Source: Rubrivivax sp. (GTDB lineage: Bacteria; Pseudomonadota; Gammaproteobacteria; Burkholderiales; Burkholderiaceae_C). From it: a stretch of DNA of 64,000 nucleotides. Position numbers and translations under genes: made by a program. The notes under the pieces are model-generated. The model was not told the origin of the DNA. It did no database searches and saw only the letters and a list, made by a program, of their open reading frames with translations. This document shows, one piece after another, positions 16,246-26,910 of the stretch; positions within the stretch are counted from its first letter, which is position 1, and every line of letters starts with the position of its first letter. Location of the stretch: contig JAIXSE010000035.1 in assembly GCA_027484825.1 (NCBI GenBank), forward strand, positions 124,001-188,000. Reading direction: 5' to 3'.

Positions 16246-16946
16246 ATCTCGCCGCCTATGACCCGGTCTCGCTGGTGCTGCTGCTGGCCGGCATCGCCCT
16301 GCTGCCGCTGCTCATGGTCTGCACCACCGCTTTTCTCAAGATCTCGATGGTGCTGCTGATCGTGCGCAACGCGCTGGGCGTGCAGCAGGTGCCGCCCGCC
16401 ATGGCGGTCAATGCTGTGGCGCTGGCCGCGACGCTGTTCGTGATGGCCCCCATCTTCAACGAGATGGCGGGGCGGCTGCAGCTGACGGCACCCACGCAAG
16501 ACCGATCGGGGCGGCCCTCCAACACCAGCAGCGGTGGCGACGCCGGCGCACCGCCCAGCCGCGGTGGCCTTGGCCACATCGCCTATGCCGCCGAACCGCT
16601 GCGCGACTTCATGCTGGCCAACACCCTGCCCGAGCGGCGCCAGCGTTTCGTGGAACTGGCGCAGCGCCAGTGGAAGCGCAGTGCGCTGGGCACCCCCAGT
16701 GAGCGCGACTACGTGGTGCTCATCCCCTGCTTTGTCATCTCCGAGATGGAGATGGCGCTCAAAGCCGGTTTTGTCCTTTACGTCCCATTCGTGGTGATCG
16801 ACCTGCTGCTGTCCAACCTGCTGCTCGCACTGGGCATGCAGATGGTGTCGCCGATGGTCGTGTCCCTGCCGCTGAAGCTGCTGCTCTTCGTGGTGCTGGA
16901 CGGATGGACCCGTCTGTTTGAAGGCCTCGTGGCCTCTTACGCCTGA
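16242..16946 (+). CDS. sctR: T3SS export apparatus protein SctR
   Basis: SctR (HrcR/YscR, FliP homologue) makes the core of the export gate with SctS and SctT. The 234-residue product has the N-terminal hydrophobic segments and the family motif TTAFLKISMVLLIVRNALG. The periplasmic loop and the C-terminal ALKAGFVLYVPFVVIDLLLS and MVSPMVVSLPLKLLLFVVLDGW segments are also typical. The loop carries a Ser/Gly-rich insertion (about residues 88-108) that makes it some 15-20 residues longer than usual. It overlaps sctQ by four bases and is followed by sctS after 11 bases. Confidence 0.96.
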   Translation: MNLAAYDPVSLVLLLAGIALLPLLMVCTTAFLKISMVLLIVRNALGVQQVPPAMAVNAVALAATLFVMAPIFNEMAGRLQLTAPTQDRSGRPSNTSSGGDAGAPPSRGGLGHIAYAAEPLRDFMLANTLPERRQRFVELAQRQWKRSALGTPSERDYVVLIPCFVISEMEMALKAGFVLYVPFVVIDLLLSNLLLALGMQMVSPMVVSLPLKLLLFVVLDGWTRLFEGLVASYA

Positions 16947-16957
16947 AGGACCACGCC

Positions 16958-17227
16958 ATGGTCGAAACCATCGCTTTTTTCCAGAAGGGCCTGCTCGCCG
17001 TGATCTGGCTGTCCATGCCCAGCCTCATCGTGGCGGTCATCACCGGGGTGGTTGTGTCCCTGCTGCAGGCCGTCCTGTCCATGCAGGACCAAAGCATTCC
17101 CTTCGCCGTCAAGTTGCTCGCCGTGGGGGTGACCTTGGCCGCCACCGGGCGCTGGGTGGCGCTCCAGATTCTTTCACTTGGCGAGCAGGCCCTTGCGGCG
17201 CTGGCCACCTTCGGAGGTCGTCCATGA
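16958..17227 (+). CDS. sctS: T3SS export apparatus protein SctS
   Basis: SctS (HrcS/YscS, FliQ homologue) is a small two-helix membrane protein of the export gate. The 89-residue product has helices at about 14-37 (LLAVIWLSMPSLIVAVITGVV) and 48-75. Between them lies the family loop with LLQAVLSMQDQSIPFAVKL. It follows sctR after 11 bases and its stop overlaps the start of the sigma factor gene by ATGA. sctT lies in the other plus-strand operon, so the usual R-S-T-U run is split. Confidence 0.96.
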   Translation: MVETIAFFQKGLLAVIWLSMPSLIVAVITGVVVSLLQAVLSMQDQSIPFAVKLLAVGVTLAATGRWVALQILSLGEQALAALATFGGRP

Positions 17228-17946
17228 GCCGTGTTCCTTGTCTGCCCCCGGTGCCCGCCGTGGCATCTGTTCCCGCCCAACAGGACCTGTGCGCCGCCGC
17301 CGGTGCCACGCCAGGTCCGGGCGCTTCACCCGCCCTCAACGATATGACCGACTCAGCACAGGAAGCGCGCGATCGTCAGCAGCAGGTCTTGACGCACATC
17401 GTCCGCATCGCCCGGGAATCCCGCAACGACTCCAGCAAGCTCAAGCGTTTCCTGCGCCGCTATGAACGCTCCCCCGGCGAGCTGGACGACATCATCCAGG
17501 ACGCGCTGCTGGAAGCCACCCGCTGCAGCGACCGGTTCATGGCCAAGTCGTCGGTGGAGACCTGGTTCTTCGGCATCGCCGCCAACGTCGCCCGCAACCA
17601 TGTGGCGCGCAGCGCCAAGCGCAGCAGCCAACTCGAAAGCCTGGACGCCACGCCCCACACGGTGGACGGAGAACTGGCCCAGCGCAACGGGGAGGCCGTG
17701 ATGGATGTGAGCCAGTGCGTGTCCTACCGTCAGTTGGCCAAGGTGGTGGACGAGACGCTGGCCGGGCTGTCGCCTGATCTGCGCGGCACCTTCCACCTGG
17801 CGTGTCTGGAAGAGGAGTCCTACCGGGATGTCGCGGCGATCCAGTCGATTCCCATCGGGACCGTCCGCTCCCGGGTCAATCGGGTGCGCACCCTGCTGCG
17901 CTCGAAACTGCAGCAGGGCTTCGCCGATTTCGCCACGCCGGGCTGA
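17224..17946 (+). CDS. ECF-type RNA polymerase sigma factor, likely T3SS regulator (HrpL-like)
   Basis: The product, 240 residues from ATG 17224, has the two-domain ECF sigma layout. Region 2 is at about 80-130 (RRYERSPGELDDIIQDALLE and VETWFFGIAANVARNHVAR). Region 4 is near 175-230 (LAGLSPDLRGTFHLACLEEE and IPIGTVRSRVNRVRTLLRSK). The first 40 residues are Pro/Ala/Cys-rich and unusual. A second start at 17344 (MTDSAQEARD) would give a 200-residue protein closer to HrpL length. It is the last gene of the sctQRS operon, overlapping sctS by ATGA. HrpL in Hrp1 systems and BtrS in Bordetella are ECF factors for T3SS genes, so the same role is likely. It converges on ubiB with only nine bases between stops. 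Confidence 0.88.
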   Translation: MSRVPCLPPVPAVASVPAQQDLCAAAGATPGPGASPALNDMTDSAQEARDRQQQVLTHIVRIARESRNDSSKLKRFLRRYERSPGELDDIIQDALLEATRCSDRFMAKSSVETWFFGIAANVARNHVARSAKRSSQLESLDATPHTVDGELAQRNGEAVMDVSQCVSYRQLAKVVDETLAGLSPDLRGTFHLACLEEESYRDVAAIQSIPIGTVRSRVNRVRTLLRSKLQQGFADFATPG

Positions 17947-17955
17947 GCATCTCGC

Positions 17956-19512
17956 TCACCAGGGCATCCAGCGCAACACCACCTGGCTGACCACCAGCGC
18001 CACCATGAAGCCGGCCACGCCCCACACCAGGCCCTGCAACAGGTGGTTGGTGCGGCGCTGTTCCGCCAGCAACTGACGGGTCAGCTCATCACGTCGGCTG
18101 TCGCCCTGCTGCTTGAGCGCCTCATGCATGAGGCGCGGAAACTCCGGCAGCATCTGGGCGAACCTGGGGGCTTCCTTCTTCAGATGATGCAAGAAGGAGC
18201 GCCAGCCCACCTGCTCATCCATCCAGCGTTCGAGGAAGGGCTTGGCGGTGGCCCACAGGTCCAGCTCGGGGTCCAGTTGCCGGCCAAGACCTTCAATGTT
18301 GAGCAGCGTTTTTTGCAGCAAAACCAGCTGAGGTTGAATCTCGACGTTAAATCGTCGTGAAATCTGAAACAGCCGCATCAGCACCTGCCCCAGCGAAATG
18401 TCCTTCAGCGGCTTGTCGAAGTGCGGTTCGCAGACGGTGCGGACCGCCCCTTCCAGCTCGTCCACCCGCGTTTGCGGGGGGACCCAGCCGGACTCGATGT
18501 GCAGTTCGGCCACCCGCTTGTAGTCGCGGCGGAAGAAGGCGATGAAGTTCTGGGCCAGGTAGTCCTTGTCCACCTCGGTCAGCGTGCCGATGATGCCGAA
18601 GTCCAGCGCCACATAGCGGCCGAAGGTCTGCGGCTCCAGGCTCACCTGGATGTTGCCCGGGTGCATGTCGGCATGAAAGAAGCCGTCGCGGAACACCTGG
18701 GTGAAGAAGATGGTGACGCCGTCGCGGGCCAGCTTCGGAATATCCACACCCGCTTCGCGCAGGCGGTCCAGCTGCGAAATCGGCACGCCCCGCATGCGCT
18801 GCATCACGATGACGTCGCTGGCGCACAGCTCCCAGATCATCTCGGGGACCAGCACCAGCTGCAGGTCCTGCATGTTGCGGCGCAGCTGGGCGGCATTGGC
18901 GGCTTCGCGCACCAGGTCCAGCTCGTCATGCAGATAGGTGTTGAACTCGGCCACCACTTCGCGGGGCTTGAGCCGCCGGCCGTCCGCCGAGAAGCGTTCA
19001 ATCCAGCCCGCCAGGGTGCGCATCAGGGCCAGATCGTCCTCGATGACGTCCAGCATGCCGGGCCGCAGCACCTTCACCGCCACCTCACGCCCGTCCGGCA
19101 ACACCGCGAAGTGCACCTGGGCGATGGACGCACTGGCGACCGGCTCGGCGTCGAAGCTGGCGAAGATGTCCTCGATGCGGCGGCCGAAGGCCCGCTCGAT
19201 CAAGGCGCGGGACTGTTCCGCCGGAAACGGCGGCACGTTGTCCTGCAGGCGGGACAGCTCGGCCACCATGTCCGCCGGCACCAGGTCCCGGCGGGTGGAC
19301 AGCAACTGACCGAATTTCACGAAGATCGGCCCGAGGCGCTCCAGCGCCATGCGCAGGCGCACGCCGCGGGGCTCGTCCCAGGCACGTCCCACCGAGATCA
19401 GGCGGCGCAGGAAACGGAAACGACGCTGCTTGAGCGTGGAGAGCGCCAGCTCATCCAAGCCGAAGCGGTACAGGGTCCAGACAATGACCAGCAGGCGAGA
19501 AAGATATCGCAT
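17956..19512 (-). CDS. ubiB: Ubiquinone biosynthesis accessory ATPase/kinase-like protein UbiB
   Basis: UbiB is a membrane-bound ABC1/ADCK-family ATPase needed for ubiquinone synthesis. From ATG 19512 the product has 518 residues. Visible family features are [20 protein letters not shown] (the KxGQ motif), the Ala-rich loop [20 protein letters not shown] that replaces the P-loop, the helix with [22 protein letters not shown] (catalytic loop) and LDFGIIGTL (DFG-like). Two C-terminal hydrophobic segments end the protein. The longer upstream frame is rejected because it enters ubiJ and lacks family similarity. It lies 13 bases after ubiJ in the same operon. Confidence 0.95.
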   Translation of the reverse strand: MRYLSRLLVIVWTLYRFGLDELALSTLKQRRFRFLRRLISVGRAWDEPRGVRLRMALERLGPIFVKFGQLLSTRRDLVPADMVAELSRLQDNVPPFPAEQSRALIERAFGRRIEDIFASFDAEPVASASIAQVHFAVLPDGREVAVKVLRPGMLDVIEDDLALMRTLAGWIERFSADGRRLKPREVVAEFNTYLHDELDLVREAANAAQLRRNMQDLQLVLVPEMIWELCASDVIVMQRMRGVPISQLDRLREAGVDIPKLARDGVTIFFTQVFRDGFFHADMHPGNIQVSLEPQTFGRYVALDFGIIGTLTEVDKDYLAQNFIAFFRRDYKRVAELHIESGWVPPQTRVDELEGAVRTVCEPHFDKPLKDISLGQVLMRLFQISRRFNVEIQPQLVLLQKTLLNIEGLGRQLDPELDLWATAKPFLERWMDEQVGWRSFLHHLKKEAPRFAQMLPEFPRLMHEALKQQGDSRRDELTRQLLAEQRRTNHLLQGLVWGVAGFMVALVVSQVVLRWMPW

Positions 19513-19525
19513 GAACACCTGCCGG

Positions 19526-20059
19526 TCAGGCCCGTCCCTGTCCGTCCGGCATGAAGCGGCCAGCCTGACGGGCCAGCAGCGCCATCCCCTGGGCGGCGGC
19601 ACGGCCGACGCGTCCGAGCTGATGGGCAACGGCCGGGCCGGTGATGGCCGCCAGGTCGTCTTCAATATCCCAGCGCAGGTTGTCGATCAGCCAGTTGATG
19701 TCACCGGCCAGTTGCGCATCGCCCAGCACCCGGACCTCCGGACGCTCACCGGAGAGCACGCCAAAGGCGGCTGCAGCCGGATTGGATGCTTCCAGTTGTA
19801 TTTCCAGGTCCGGTTCTTGCTCTTGGGTTTCCCCGTCATTCAACCGTTCCAGAAGACCGGCGGGCGTGATGCGCAGACGCAGGTCGGGCGCGGCAGGCAA
19901 CAGGCGGGGCCACCCCGCCAGATGCAGCCGCACCGTCTTGCCAGCCTGCGGCGCCAACCGTGTCGTCACGACCGGCTCGCGCGACATGACATGGTTGAGC
20001 AATAGCGTGATGCGATCCTGCACAGCAGGGGCCAGGAGCTTGGACCATTCTTGAAGCAT
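19526..20059 (-). CDS. ubiJ: Ubiquinone biosynthesis accessory factor UbiJ (SCP2 domain)
   Basis: UbiJ is a lipid-binding scaffold of the ubiquinone hydroxylation complex. From ATG 20059 the product has 177 residues and starts [20 protein letters not shown]. The SCP2-like fold spans roughly 30-110 ([31 protein letters not shown]). The C-terminal helical part contains [20 protein letters not shown] and [20 protein letters not shown], both characteristic. The start was moved inward from the open frame, whose upstream part has no family character. It normally follows ubiE. Here ubiE lies about 39 kb away on the far side of the EPS genes, in the same orientation. Confidence 0.92.
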   Translation of the reverse strand: MLQEWSKLLAPAVQDRITLLLNHVMSREPVVTTRLAPQAGKTVRLHLAGWPRLLPAAPDLRLRITPAGLLERLNDGETQEQEPDLEIQLEASNPAAAAFGVLSGERPEVRVLGDAQLAGDINWLIDNLRWDIEDDLAAITGPAVAHQLGRVGRAAAQGMALLARQAGRFMPDGQGRA

Positions 20060-20348
20060 GGGGCGGATTGTAGGCAGACCCAGCCCGAAGGTAGGGGGGC
20101 GCTGGTTACGAGTGGGGTGAAGGAATTGAGAGAGAATTTCCGGCTCCGGCCGGGACAAGGGGGTAACCCGGCCAGTCATGCCCCAGGCATGGCCGGAACG
20201 GGACAGGTGCGGAAAGCGCCGCCACAACCGGCCAACCACAAGCCGGGCGGGCAGCGCGGCTGCGCGGAGCCGGCCAGGGGCCGGACCGCGGAGCATGGCC
20301 GAAAGGCCAGTCCGTGGCATGAGGGAAGCAACCAAGGACCACAGGGTG

Positions 20349-21743
20349 ATGTTTGAGGATCGGAACTACAAGAGAACGTTCTACAGTGCGCCGCAATCGG
20401 TCCAGTCCTTCATCGCGGCGTTTCTCGAGCCCAGCCTGATCGTCCTGGTCTACCTGGCCGTGCTGGCCTGGTTCGGTGAGCCGGTGATGCGCTCCACCTA
20501 CACGCTGTGCATGCTGGTGTTCGCGCTGACCTTCCCGGGACGGAATCATTTCGGGGAGCATCCCGCCAGTGCGGTCACCGACATCATTGGTTCGTGGCTG
20601 ATGCTGTTGCTGATTCTTGGCATGTTTGCCTATGCCACCAGCAGCCTGCATTACTTCGAGCGCGAAGTGCTGATGTGGTGGGCGATTTTGACGCCGCTGA
20701 GCCAGATCGTGGCGGTGGAGATCGGCCGCCAGGTGCTGCGCTGGCGCTCCCGCCAGCCCTGGATCCGGCGCTCCGCCATCATCGTGGGCGCCGGCCCGCT
20801 GGGCGCCAAGGTCGCCCGGGCGCTGGAAGCCGGTCCGATGAAGGGCGTGGAGCTGATGGGGTTCTTCGACGACCGGCAGGACGACCGCCTGCACAGCGAC
20901 ACCAGCGGCCGAATCCTCGGCACCCTGCCGGAGCTGAGCGACTTTGTCCGCGCCCACGGCGTGCGGGAGGTCTACATCACCCTGCCGCTGGGCTCGCAGC
21001 CGCGCATCGTGCAGTTGCTGGAGCAGGTGCAGGGCACCACCGCGTCCATCTTCTTCGTGCCGGACGTCTTCGGCATCAGCATCATCCAGGGCCGCCTGCA
21101 GGACATGAACGGCGTGCCGGTCGTGGGCATTCTGGAGACCCCGTTCACTGGCGTGAACGAGGTGGTCAAGCGCATCAGCGACATCATCCTGGCCAGCCTG
21201 ATCCTGCTGCTGATCTCGCCCATCCTGGTGGCGCTGGCCATCGGCGTGAAGCTCAGCTCGCCCGGCCCGGTCATCTTCAAGCAGCGTCGCAACGGCCTGG
21301 ATGGGGACGAGATCATCGTCTACAAGTTCCGCTCGATGCGGTCCATGGACAACGGCGCGGTGGTCAAGCAGGCCACCAAGGGCGACCCGCGCATCACCCC
21401 GTTTGGCGCCTTCATCCGCCGCACGTCGCTGGACGAGCTGCCGCAGTTCATCAACGTGCTGCAGGGCCGCATGAGCATCGTCGGTCCGCGGCCGCATGCC
21501 GTCGCCCACAATGAGGAATACCGCCAGATCATCAAGGCCTACATGGTGCGCCACAAGGTCAAGCCGGGCATCACCGGCTGGGCCCAGGTCAACGGCCTGC
21601 GCGGCGAGACCGACACCATCGACAAGATGAAGGCCCGGGTGGAATATGACCTGGAATATCTGCGCAACTGGTCCCTCGGGCTGGACCTGCAAATCATTGT
21701 GCGGACCGTGCGGCTCATGGTCTTCGACCGCCACGCGTACTGA
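20349..21743 (+). CDS. Undecaprenyl-phosphate glucose (hexose) phosphotransferase, WcaJ-like
   Basis: This enzyme starts EPS repeat units by moving a hexose-1-phosphate from UDP-sugar to undecaprenyl phosphate in the inner membrane. From ATG 20349 the product has 464 residues. It has four or five N-terminal membrane helices, a CoA-binding-like nucleotide domain (IIVGAGPLGAKVARALEAGP), another membrane helix and a C-terminal bacterial sugar transferase domain. Key segments are SSPGPVIFKQRRNGLDG, IVYKFRSMR, RRTSLDELPQFINVL and MSIVGPRPHA. It opens the plus arm of the EPS locus. An earlier ATG at 20319 is in frame, but AAGGA at 20334-20337 fits the later start. Confidence 0.92.
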   Translation: MFEDRNYKRTFYSAPQSVQSFIAAFLEPSLIVLVYLAVLAWFGEPVMRSTYTLCMLVFALTFPGRNHFGEHPASAVTDIIGSWLMLLLILGMFAYATSSLHYFEREVLMWWAILTPLSQIVAVEIGRQVLRWRSRQPWIRRSAIIVGAGPLGAKVARALEAGPMKGVELMGFFDDRQDDRLHSDTSGRILGTLPELSDFVRAHGVREVYITLPLGSQPRIVQLLEQVQGTTASIFFVPDVFGISIIQGRLQDMNGVPVVGILETPFTGVNEVVKRISDIILASLILLLISPILVALAIGVKLSSPGPVIFKQRRNGLDGDEIIVYKFRSMRSMDNGAVVKQATKGDPRITPFGAFIRRTSLDELPQFINVLQGRMSIVGPRPHAVAHNEEYRQIIKAYMVRHKVKPGITGWAQVNGLRGETDTIDKMKARVEYDLEYLRNWSLGLDLQIIVRTVRLMVFDRHAY

Positions 21744-21774
21744 CCTCCCAAGAAGAATCAGGAGCCAACCCGTG

Positions 21775-22980
21775 ATGACCCCTCTTCATCGCCTGCCCCG
21801 CCCGAGGTCCTCCCGCGCCCCGCTGAAGGCCGTCCCCTGGATGCTGGCGGCCGGTCTGCTGGGCGCCAGCGCCGGCGCCTGGGCCCAGAGCAGCGGCGAG
21901 CCCTGGTATCTCGGGGCAGCCTTGTCGCAGCAATATGCCAACAACGTCTTTCGCGCGAACAGCGCTGAAAACAGCGACCAGTACACCACGCTGACCCTGC
22001 TGGGCGGCGGCGACGTGCGGCTGGGACGCCAGCGTCTGTATGCCAGCACCAAGTGGATGGACAACCGCTACAACCACAACGAGCAGTTGAACAACCGCGG
22101 TTTTGACATCCGCACCGGCCTGGACTGGCAGACGGTGGGCGATCTCTCCGGCAACCTGACCTATCTGCGCAAGCGCTACCTGGCCGACTACAACGCCACG
22201 TCGCAGATTGCGCCCACCACCGAGCGCAACATCCAGACCGACCAGAGTGCTGAGGGCACGGTGCGGCTGGGCCTGCCCTCCACCACGCCGCTGGCGCTGG
22301 AAGGCGGTTATGTCTACCGCACCCGCGACTATTCCCTGGCCAGCTATGTCAGCCAGGAGTACCGGCAGGGCGCCACCTCGCTGGGCCTGACCTACAGCCC
22401 CAGCAGCCAGTGGCGCTTCGGCGTGGCCGGTCGCTACACCAAGGGCCACACCACCGACACCGACTTCGAATACTCCCGCAAGGACCTGGACCTGACGGCC
22501 GGCTGGACGCTCACCGGATCTTCCAACCTCAATGCCCGCATCAGCCGCAGCCGCGCGGACGGCTTTGACGGCGTCACCGGCGCGCTGATCTGGGACTGGC
22601 GTCCGGGTGGCCGCTGGAACCTGAGCACCCAGATCTCCCGCGACACCGGGGTGGAAACCTACTACCTGGGCGTGTCCAACGTGGTGTCGGACTACAACCG
22701 CATCACCACCTCCGCCCAGATCCAGGGCACCTACCGGTTGACCGGCAAGCTGAGCCTGACCGCCGGCGGCGGTTATTCCCGCGTCAGCCGCGACGACCGC
22801 AGCCTCAACACCGGCTACAGCGACAGCAGCCGCTTCTACAACGCCGGCATCAGCTGGCAGGCCACCCGCGCAGTGACCGTGGGCTGCAGCTACAACCGTC
22901 AGAGCCGCAATTCCTACAGCCTGCTCTACACCTACGATGCCTACACCGCAGGCTGCTATGTGCAGGGCGTGATCCAGTAA
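21775..22980 (+). CDS. epsL: EpsL-like outer-membrane beta-barrel protein
   Basis: The 401-residue product has a signal peptide (hydrophobic MLAAGLLGASAGAWA, cleavage before Gln) followed by sequence that looks like a large beta-barrel. It alternates polar and aromatic residues throughout, with many Tyr/Trp-ended strands such as WRFGVAGRYTKGHT and LSLTAGGGYSRVSRDDRS. EpsL-type proteins are part of the exosortase-B EPS operons of betaproteobacteria and are thought to act in export through the outer membrane. AGGAG at 21761-21765 fits ATG 21775; a GTG one codon upstream is also possible. It follows the initiating transferase by 31 bases and precedes galE by 18. Confidence 0.85.
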   Translation: MTPLHRLPRPRSSRAPLKAVPWMLAAGLLGASAGAWAQSSGEPWYLGAALSQQYANNVFRANSAENSDQYTTLTLLGGGDVRLGRQRLYASTKWMDNRYNHNEQLNNRGFDIRTGLDWQTVGDLSGNLTYLRKRYLADYNATSQIAPTTERNIQTDQSAEGTVRLGLPSTTPLALEGGYVYRTRDYSLASYVSQEYRQGATSLGLTYSPSSQWRFGVAGRYTKGHTTDTDFEYSRKDLDLTAGWTLTGSSNLNARISRSRADGFDGVTGALIWDWRPGGRWNLSTQISRDTGVETYYLGVSNVVSDYNRITTSAQIQGTYRLTGKLSLTAGGGYSRVSRDDRSLNTGYSDSSRFYNAGISWQATRAVTVGCSYNRQSRNSYSLLYTYDAYTAGCYVQGVIQ

Positions 22981-22998
22981 GACCACCAGGGACCCAGA

Positions 22999-24027
22999 AT
23001 GAGCACCACCATCTTGTTGACCGGCGCGACCGGGTACATCGCTTCCCACACCTGGCTGGCGCTGCTGGCAGCCGGTTACCGCGTCATCGGCGTGGACAAC
23101 TTCAGCAACAGCTCCCCCAAGGTGCTGGACCGTCTGGCGGAACTGAGCGGCCAGACGCCCCTGTTCGAGAAGCTGGATGTCTGTGACGCCGCCGCCCTGG
23201 ACCGCGTGTTCAGCGAATACCAGCCGGCCGCCGTGGTGCACTTTGCTGCCTACAAGGCGGTGGGCGAATCCACCGCCAAGCCGCTGAGCTACTACCGCAA
23301 CAACCTGGACGGCCTGTTGACCGTCTGCGAGGTGATGCAGCGCCACGGCTGCAAGCGCATCGTGTTTTCGTCCAGCGCCACCGTCTACGGCCAGCCGCGT
23401 TCGTTGCCGCTGCGCGAGGATGCGGAGCTGATGGCGGTCAATCCCTACGGTGCCACCAAGCTCATCGGCGAAGGCATCCTGCGGGACCTGGGCGCCTCCG
23501 ACCCGTCCTGGCAGACGGCCTGCCTGCGCTACTTCAATCCGGTCGGCGCCCATGAGAGTGGCCGCATCGGCGAAGACCCGCGCGGCATTCCCAACAATCT
23601 CATGCCCTATGTCACCCAGGTGGCCGTGGGCCGCCGCGCCAAGCTGAGCGTGTTCGGCAACGACTACGACACCCCGGACGGCACCGGCGTGCGCGACTAC
23701 ATCCATGTGGTGGATCTGGCCGACGGCCATGTCGCCGCGCTGCGCTTCCTGCTCCAGGGGCAGGAATCGATCTGGGTCAATCTGGGCACCGGACGCGGTT
23801 ACAGCGTGCTGGAGCTGGTCAATGCCTTTGCCAAGGCCAGCGGCCGGGAGATTCCCTACGAGATCGCACCGCGCCGCCCAGGGGATGTGGCGGCCTGTTA
23901 TGCCGACCCGACGCTCGCCAAGGAGCGACTCGGATGGACGGCAAAATATGACCTCGCGCGGATGTGCGAGGACAGCTGGCGTTGGCAGTCCGCCAATCCC
24001 AACGGATTTGAGGGAGCAGAAGTTTGA
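22999..24027 (+). CDS. galE: UDP-glucose 4-epimerase GalE
   Basis: GalE interconverts UDP-glucose and UDP-galactose (or the N-acetyl forms). The 342-residue protein is an extended SDR with NAD-binding TGATGYIASH at 8-17. The catalytic SSATVYG region and the Tyr-x-x-x-Lys motif in NPYGATK follow, then the substrate segment with RYFNPVGAHESGRIGEDPRG. The family usually has TGGAGYIGSH; here the last glycine of GxxGxxG is alanine, a conservative change. The protein overlaps manC by ATGA, so galactose and mannose precursor genes are co-translated. Confidence 0.93.
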   Translation: MSTTILLTGATGYIASHTWLALLAAGYRVIGVDNFSNSSPKVLDRLAELSGQTPLFEKLDVCDAAALDRVFSEYQPAAVVHFAAYKAVGESTAKPLSYYRNNLDGLLTVCEVMQRHGCKRIVFSSSATVYGQPRSLPLREDAELMAVNPYGATKLIGEGILRDLGASDPSWQTACLRYFNPVGAHESGRIGEDPRGIPNNLMPYVTQVAVGRRAKLSVFGNDYDTPDGTGVRDYIHVVDLADGHVAALRFLLQGQESIWVNLGTGRGYSVLELVNAFAKASGREIPYEIAPRRPGDVAACYADPTLAKERLGWTAKYDLARMCEDSWRWQSANPNGFEGAEV

Positions 24028-25463
24028 GCAAGATTGACGTCCTGCCGGTCATCATGGCCGGTGGCAGTGGAACGCGCCTGTGGCCGCTGTCGCGCGCGGG
24101 CTATCCGAAGCAATTTCTGATTCTGAGCGGCAACACCAGTCTGTTCCAGCAGGCGGCGGACCGCCTGGCCACGCTGGGTGCCGACGACATCGCCGTGAGC
24201 GCCCCGCTGGTGGTGGGCAATGAAGAACACCGCTTCATGGTGCTGGACCAACTGCGGGAACAGCGCATGAGCCCCAGCGCCGTGCTGCTGGAGCCCGCTG
24301 GCCGCAACACCGCACCCGCCATCACGCTGGCGGCCCTGCAGGCGCTGCAGGGCGGGACCGATCCGGTGCTGGTGGTCACTCCGGCCGACCAGACGGTCAC
24401 GCAGGCCGATGCCTTCACCACCGCCCTGCAAACGGCCATCCGCCAGGCCCAGGACGGCGCCATCGTCATCCTGGGCATCACGCCGGACCGTCCTGAGACG
24501 GGGTATGGCTATATCCGCGGTCAGGCGGACGGCAGCGGCCTGCGGGTCGAGGCCTTTGTCGAGAAGCCGGATGCCGGCACCGCCCAGCGTTATCTGGACG
24601 AAGGCAGCTATTTCTGGAACAGCGGGATGTTTGTGCTGCGCGCCTCGACCTGGATCAAGGCCCTGCAGCGCTTCCGCCCCGACATCGAAGCCGCCACCCG
24701 CGCCTCCTTCGACGCCCGCGGCACGGATGGCCCGTTTGTGCGTCCGGCCAAGGACGCCTTTGCCCAGGTGCCCAGCGAATCCATCGACTACGCCGTGATG
24801 GAGCACTGCCCCGGCAGTGAATTCCCGCTGCGCATGGTGCCGCTGGATGCCGGCTGGAATGACCTGGGCGCCTGGGAAGCGGTCTGGCAGGTCGCGCCCA
24901 AGGACGATGACGGCAACGCCAGCCGCGGCGACGCCATCATTGCCGACAGCCGCAACACCCTGGTGCATGCCACCAGCCGACTGGTCTCGGCGGTCGGGCT
25001 GGACAACATCGTGGTGGTGGAGACGCCGGACGCGGTGCTGGTGGCCGACCGCAGCAAGAGCCAGGACGTCAAGAAGATTGTCAACTCGCTCACCGCCAGC
25101 CAGCGGGGCGAGCACAACCTGCATCGCAAGGTGCACCGCCCCTGGGGCTGGTACGACAGCATCGACATGGGCGAGCGCTTCCAGGTCAAGCGCATCATGG
25201 TCAAGCCGGGCGCCTCGCTCAGCCTGCAGATGCATCACCACCGGGCGGAACACTGGATCGTGGTGTCGGGCACGGCGGAGGTCGTCAACGGCGACAAGAC
25301 GATTCTGCTGACCGAAAACCAGTCCACCTACATCCCGCTGGGCCAGGTGCATCGCCTGTCCAACCCGGGCAAGGTGCCGCTGGAAATCATCGAGGTGCAG
25401 TCCGGTTCTTACCTGGGTGAGGACGACATCGTCCGCTACCAGGACACCTACGGCCGCAACTGA
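24024..25463 (+). CDS. manC: Mannose-1-phosphate guanylyltransferase / mannose-6-phosphate isomerase
   Basis: This bifunctional enzyme makes GDP-mannose and interconverts fructose-6-P and mannose-6-P. The 479-residue protein has the nucleotidyltransferase signature [14 protein letters not shown] and YPKQF at the N-terminus, the FVEKPD segment and the central conserved YFWNSGMFVL. The C-terminal type II phosphomannose isomerase cupin (about 345-470) contains GERFQVKRIMVKPG and LQMHHHRAEHWIVVSGTAEV. No phosphomannomutase gene is visible nearby, so mannose-1-P must come from elsewhere. It overlaps galE and is followed by a 92-base gap. Confidence 0.95.
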   Translation: MSKIDVLPVIMAGGSGTRLWPLSRAGYPKQFLILSGNTSLFQQAADRLATLGADDIAVSAPLVVGNEEHRFMVLDQLREQRMSPSAVLLEPAGRNTAPAITLAALQALQGGTDPVLVVTPADQTVTQADAFTTALQTAIRQAQDGAIVILGITPDRPETGYGYIRGQADGSGLRVEAFVEKPDAGTAQRYLDEGSYFWNSGMFVLRASTWIKALQRFRPDIEAATRASFDARGTDGPFVRPAKDAFAQVPSESIDYAVMEHCPGSEFPLRMVPLDAGWNDLGAWEAVWQVAPKDDDGNASRGDAIIADSRNTLVHATSRLVSAVGLDNIVVVETPDAVLVADRSKSQDVKKIVNSLTASQRGEHNLHRKVHRPWGWYDSIDMGERFQVKRIMVKPGASLSLQMHHHRAEHWIVVSGTAEVVNGDKTILLTENQSTYIPLGQVHRLSNPGKVPLEIIEVQSGSYLGEDDIVRYQDTYGRN

Positions 25464-25555
25464 GGGATCGGCGAGGCGCTCGAAACCGGATACAAAGCCG
25501 GCTACGAACATGTCCGTGACAGGACAAGAAGCGCACGCTTGAAGAGGAGAAGGCC

Positions 25556-26836
<1,281 letters not shown>

Positions 26837-26910
26837 TGATGAGGGCCTCCAGCTGGCGGCCTTCTTCCTCATCGACAGCTCCTGTGTTTTCTGCGCTCAT
26901 AAGGGATTGA

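Noticed and set aside
313-17946. Ralstonia/Xanthomonas Hrp2-type T3SS
   Set aside because: The I-J-K start is compatible, but the W-V-D-N-O order, the L-small protein-C order and the ECF sigma factor fit Hrp1 better. No AraC-type hrpB regulator is present.
21715-23730. 671-codon open frame on the minus strand
   Set aside because: It lies opposite epsL and galE, which have clear family motifs. The antisense product has no domain and a Gly/Ala/Val/His bias.
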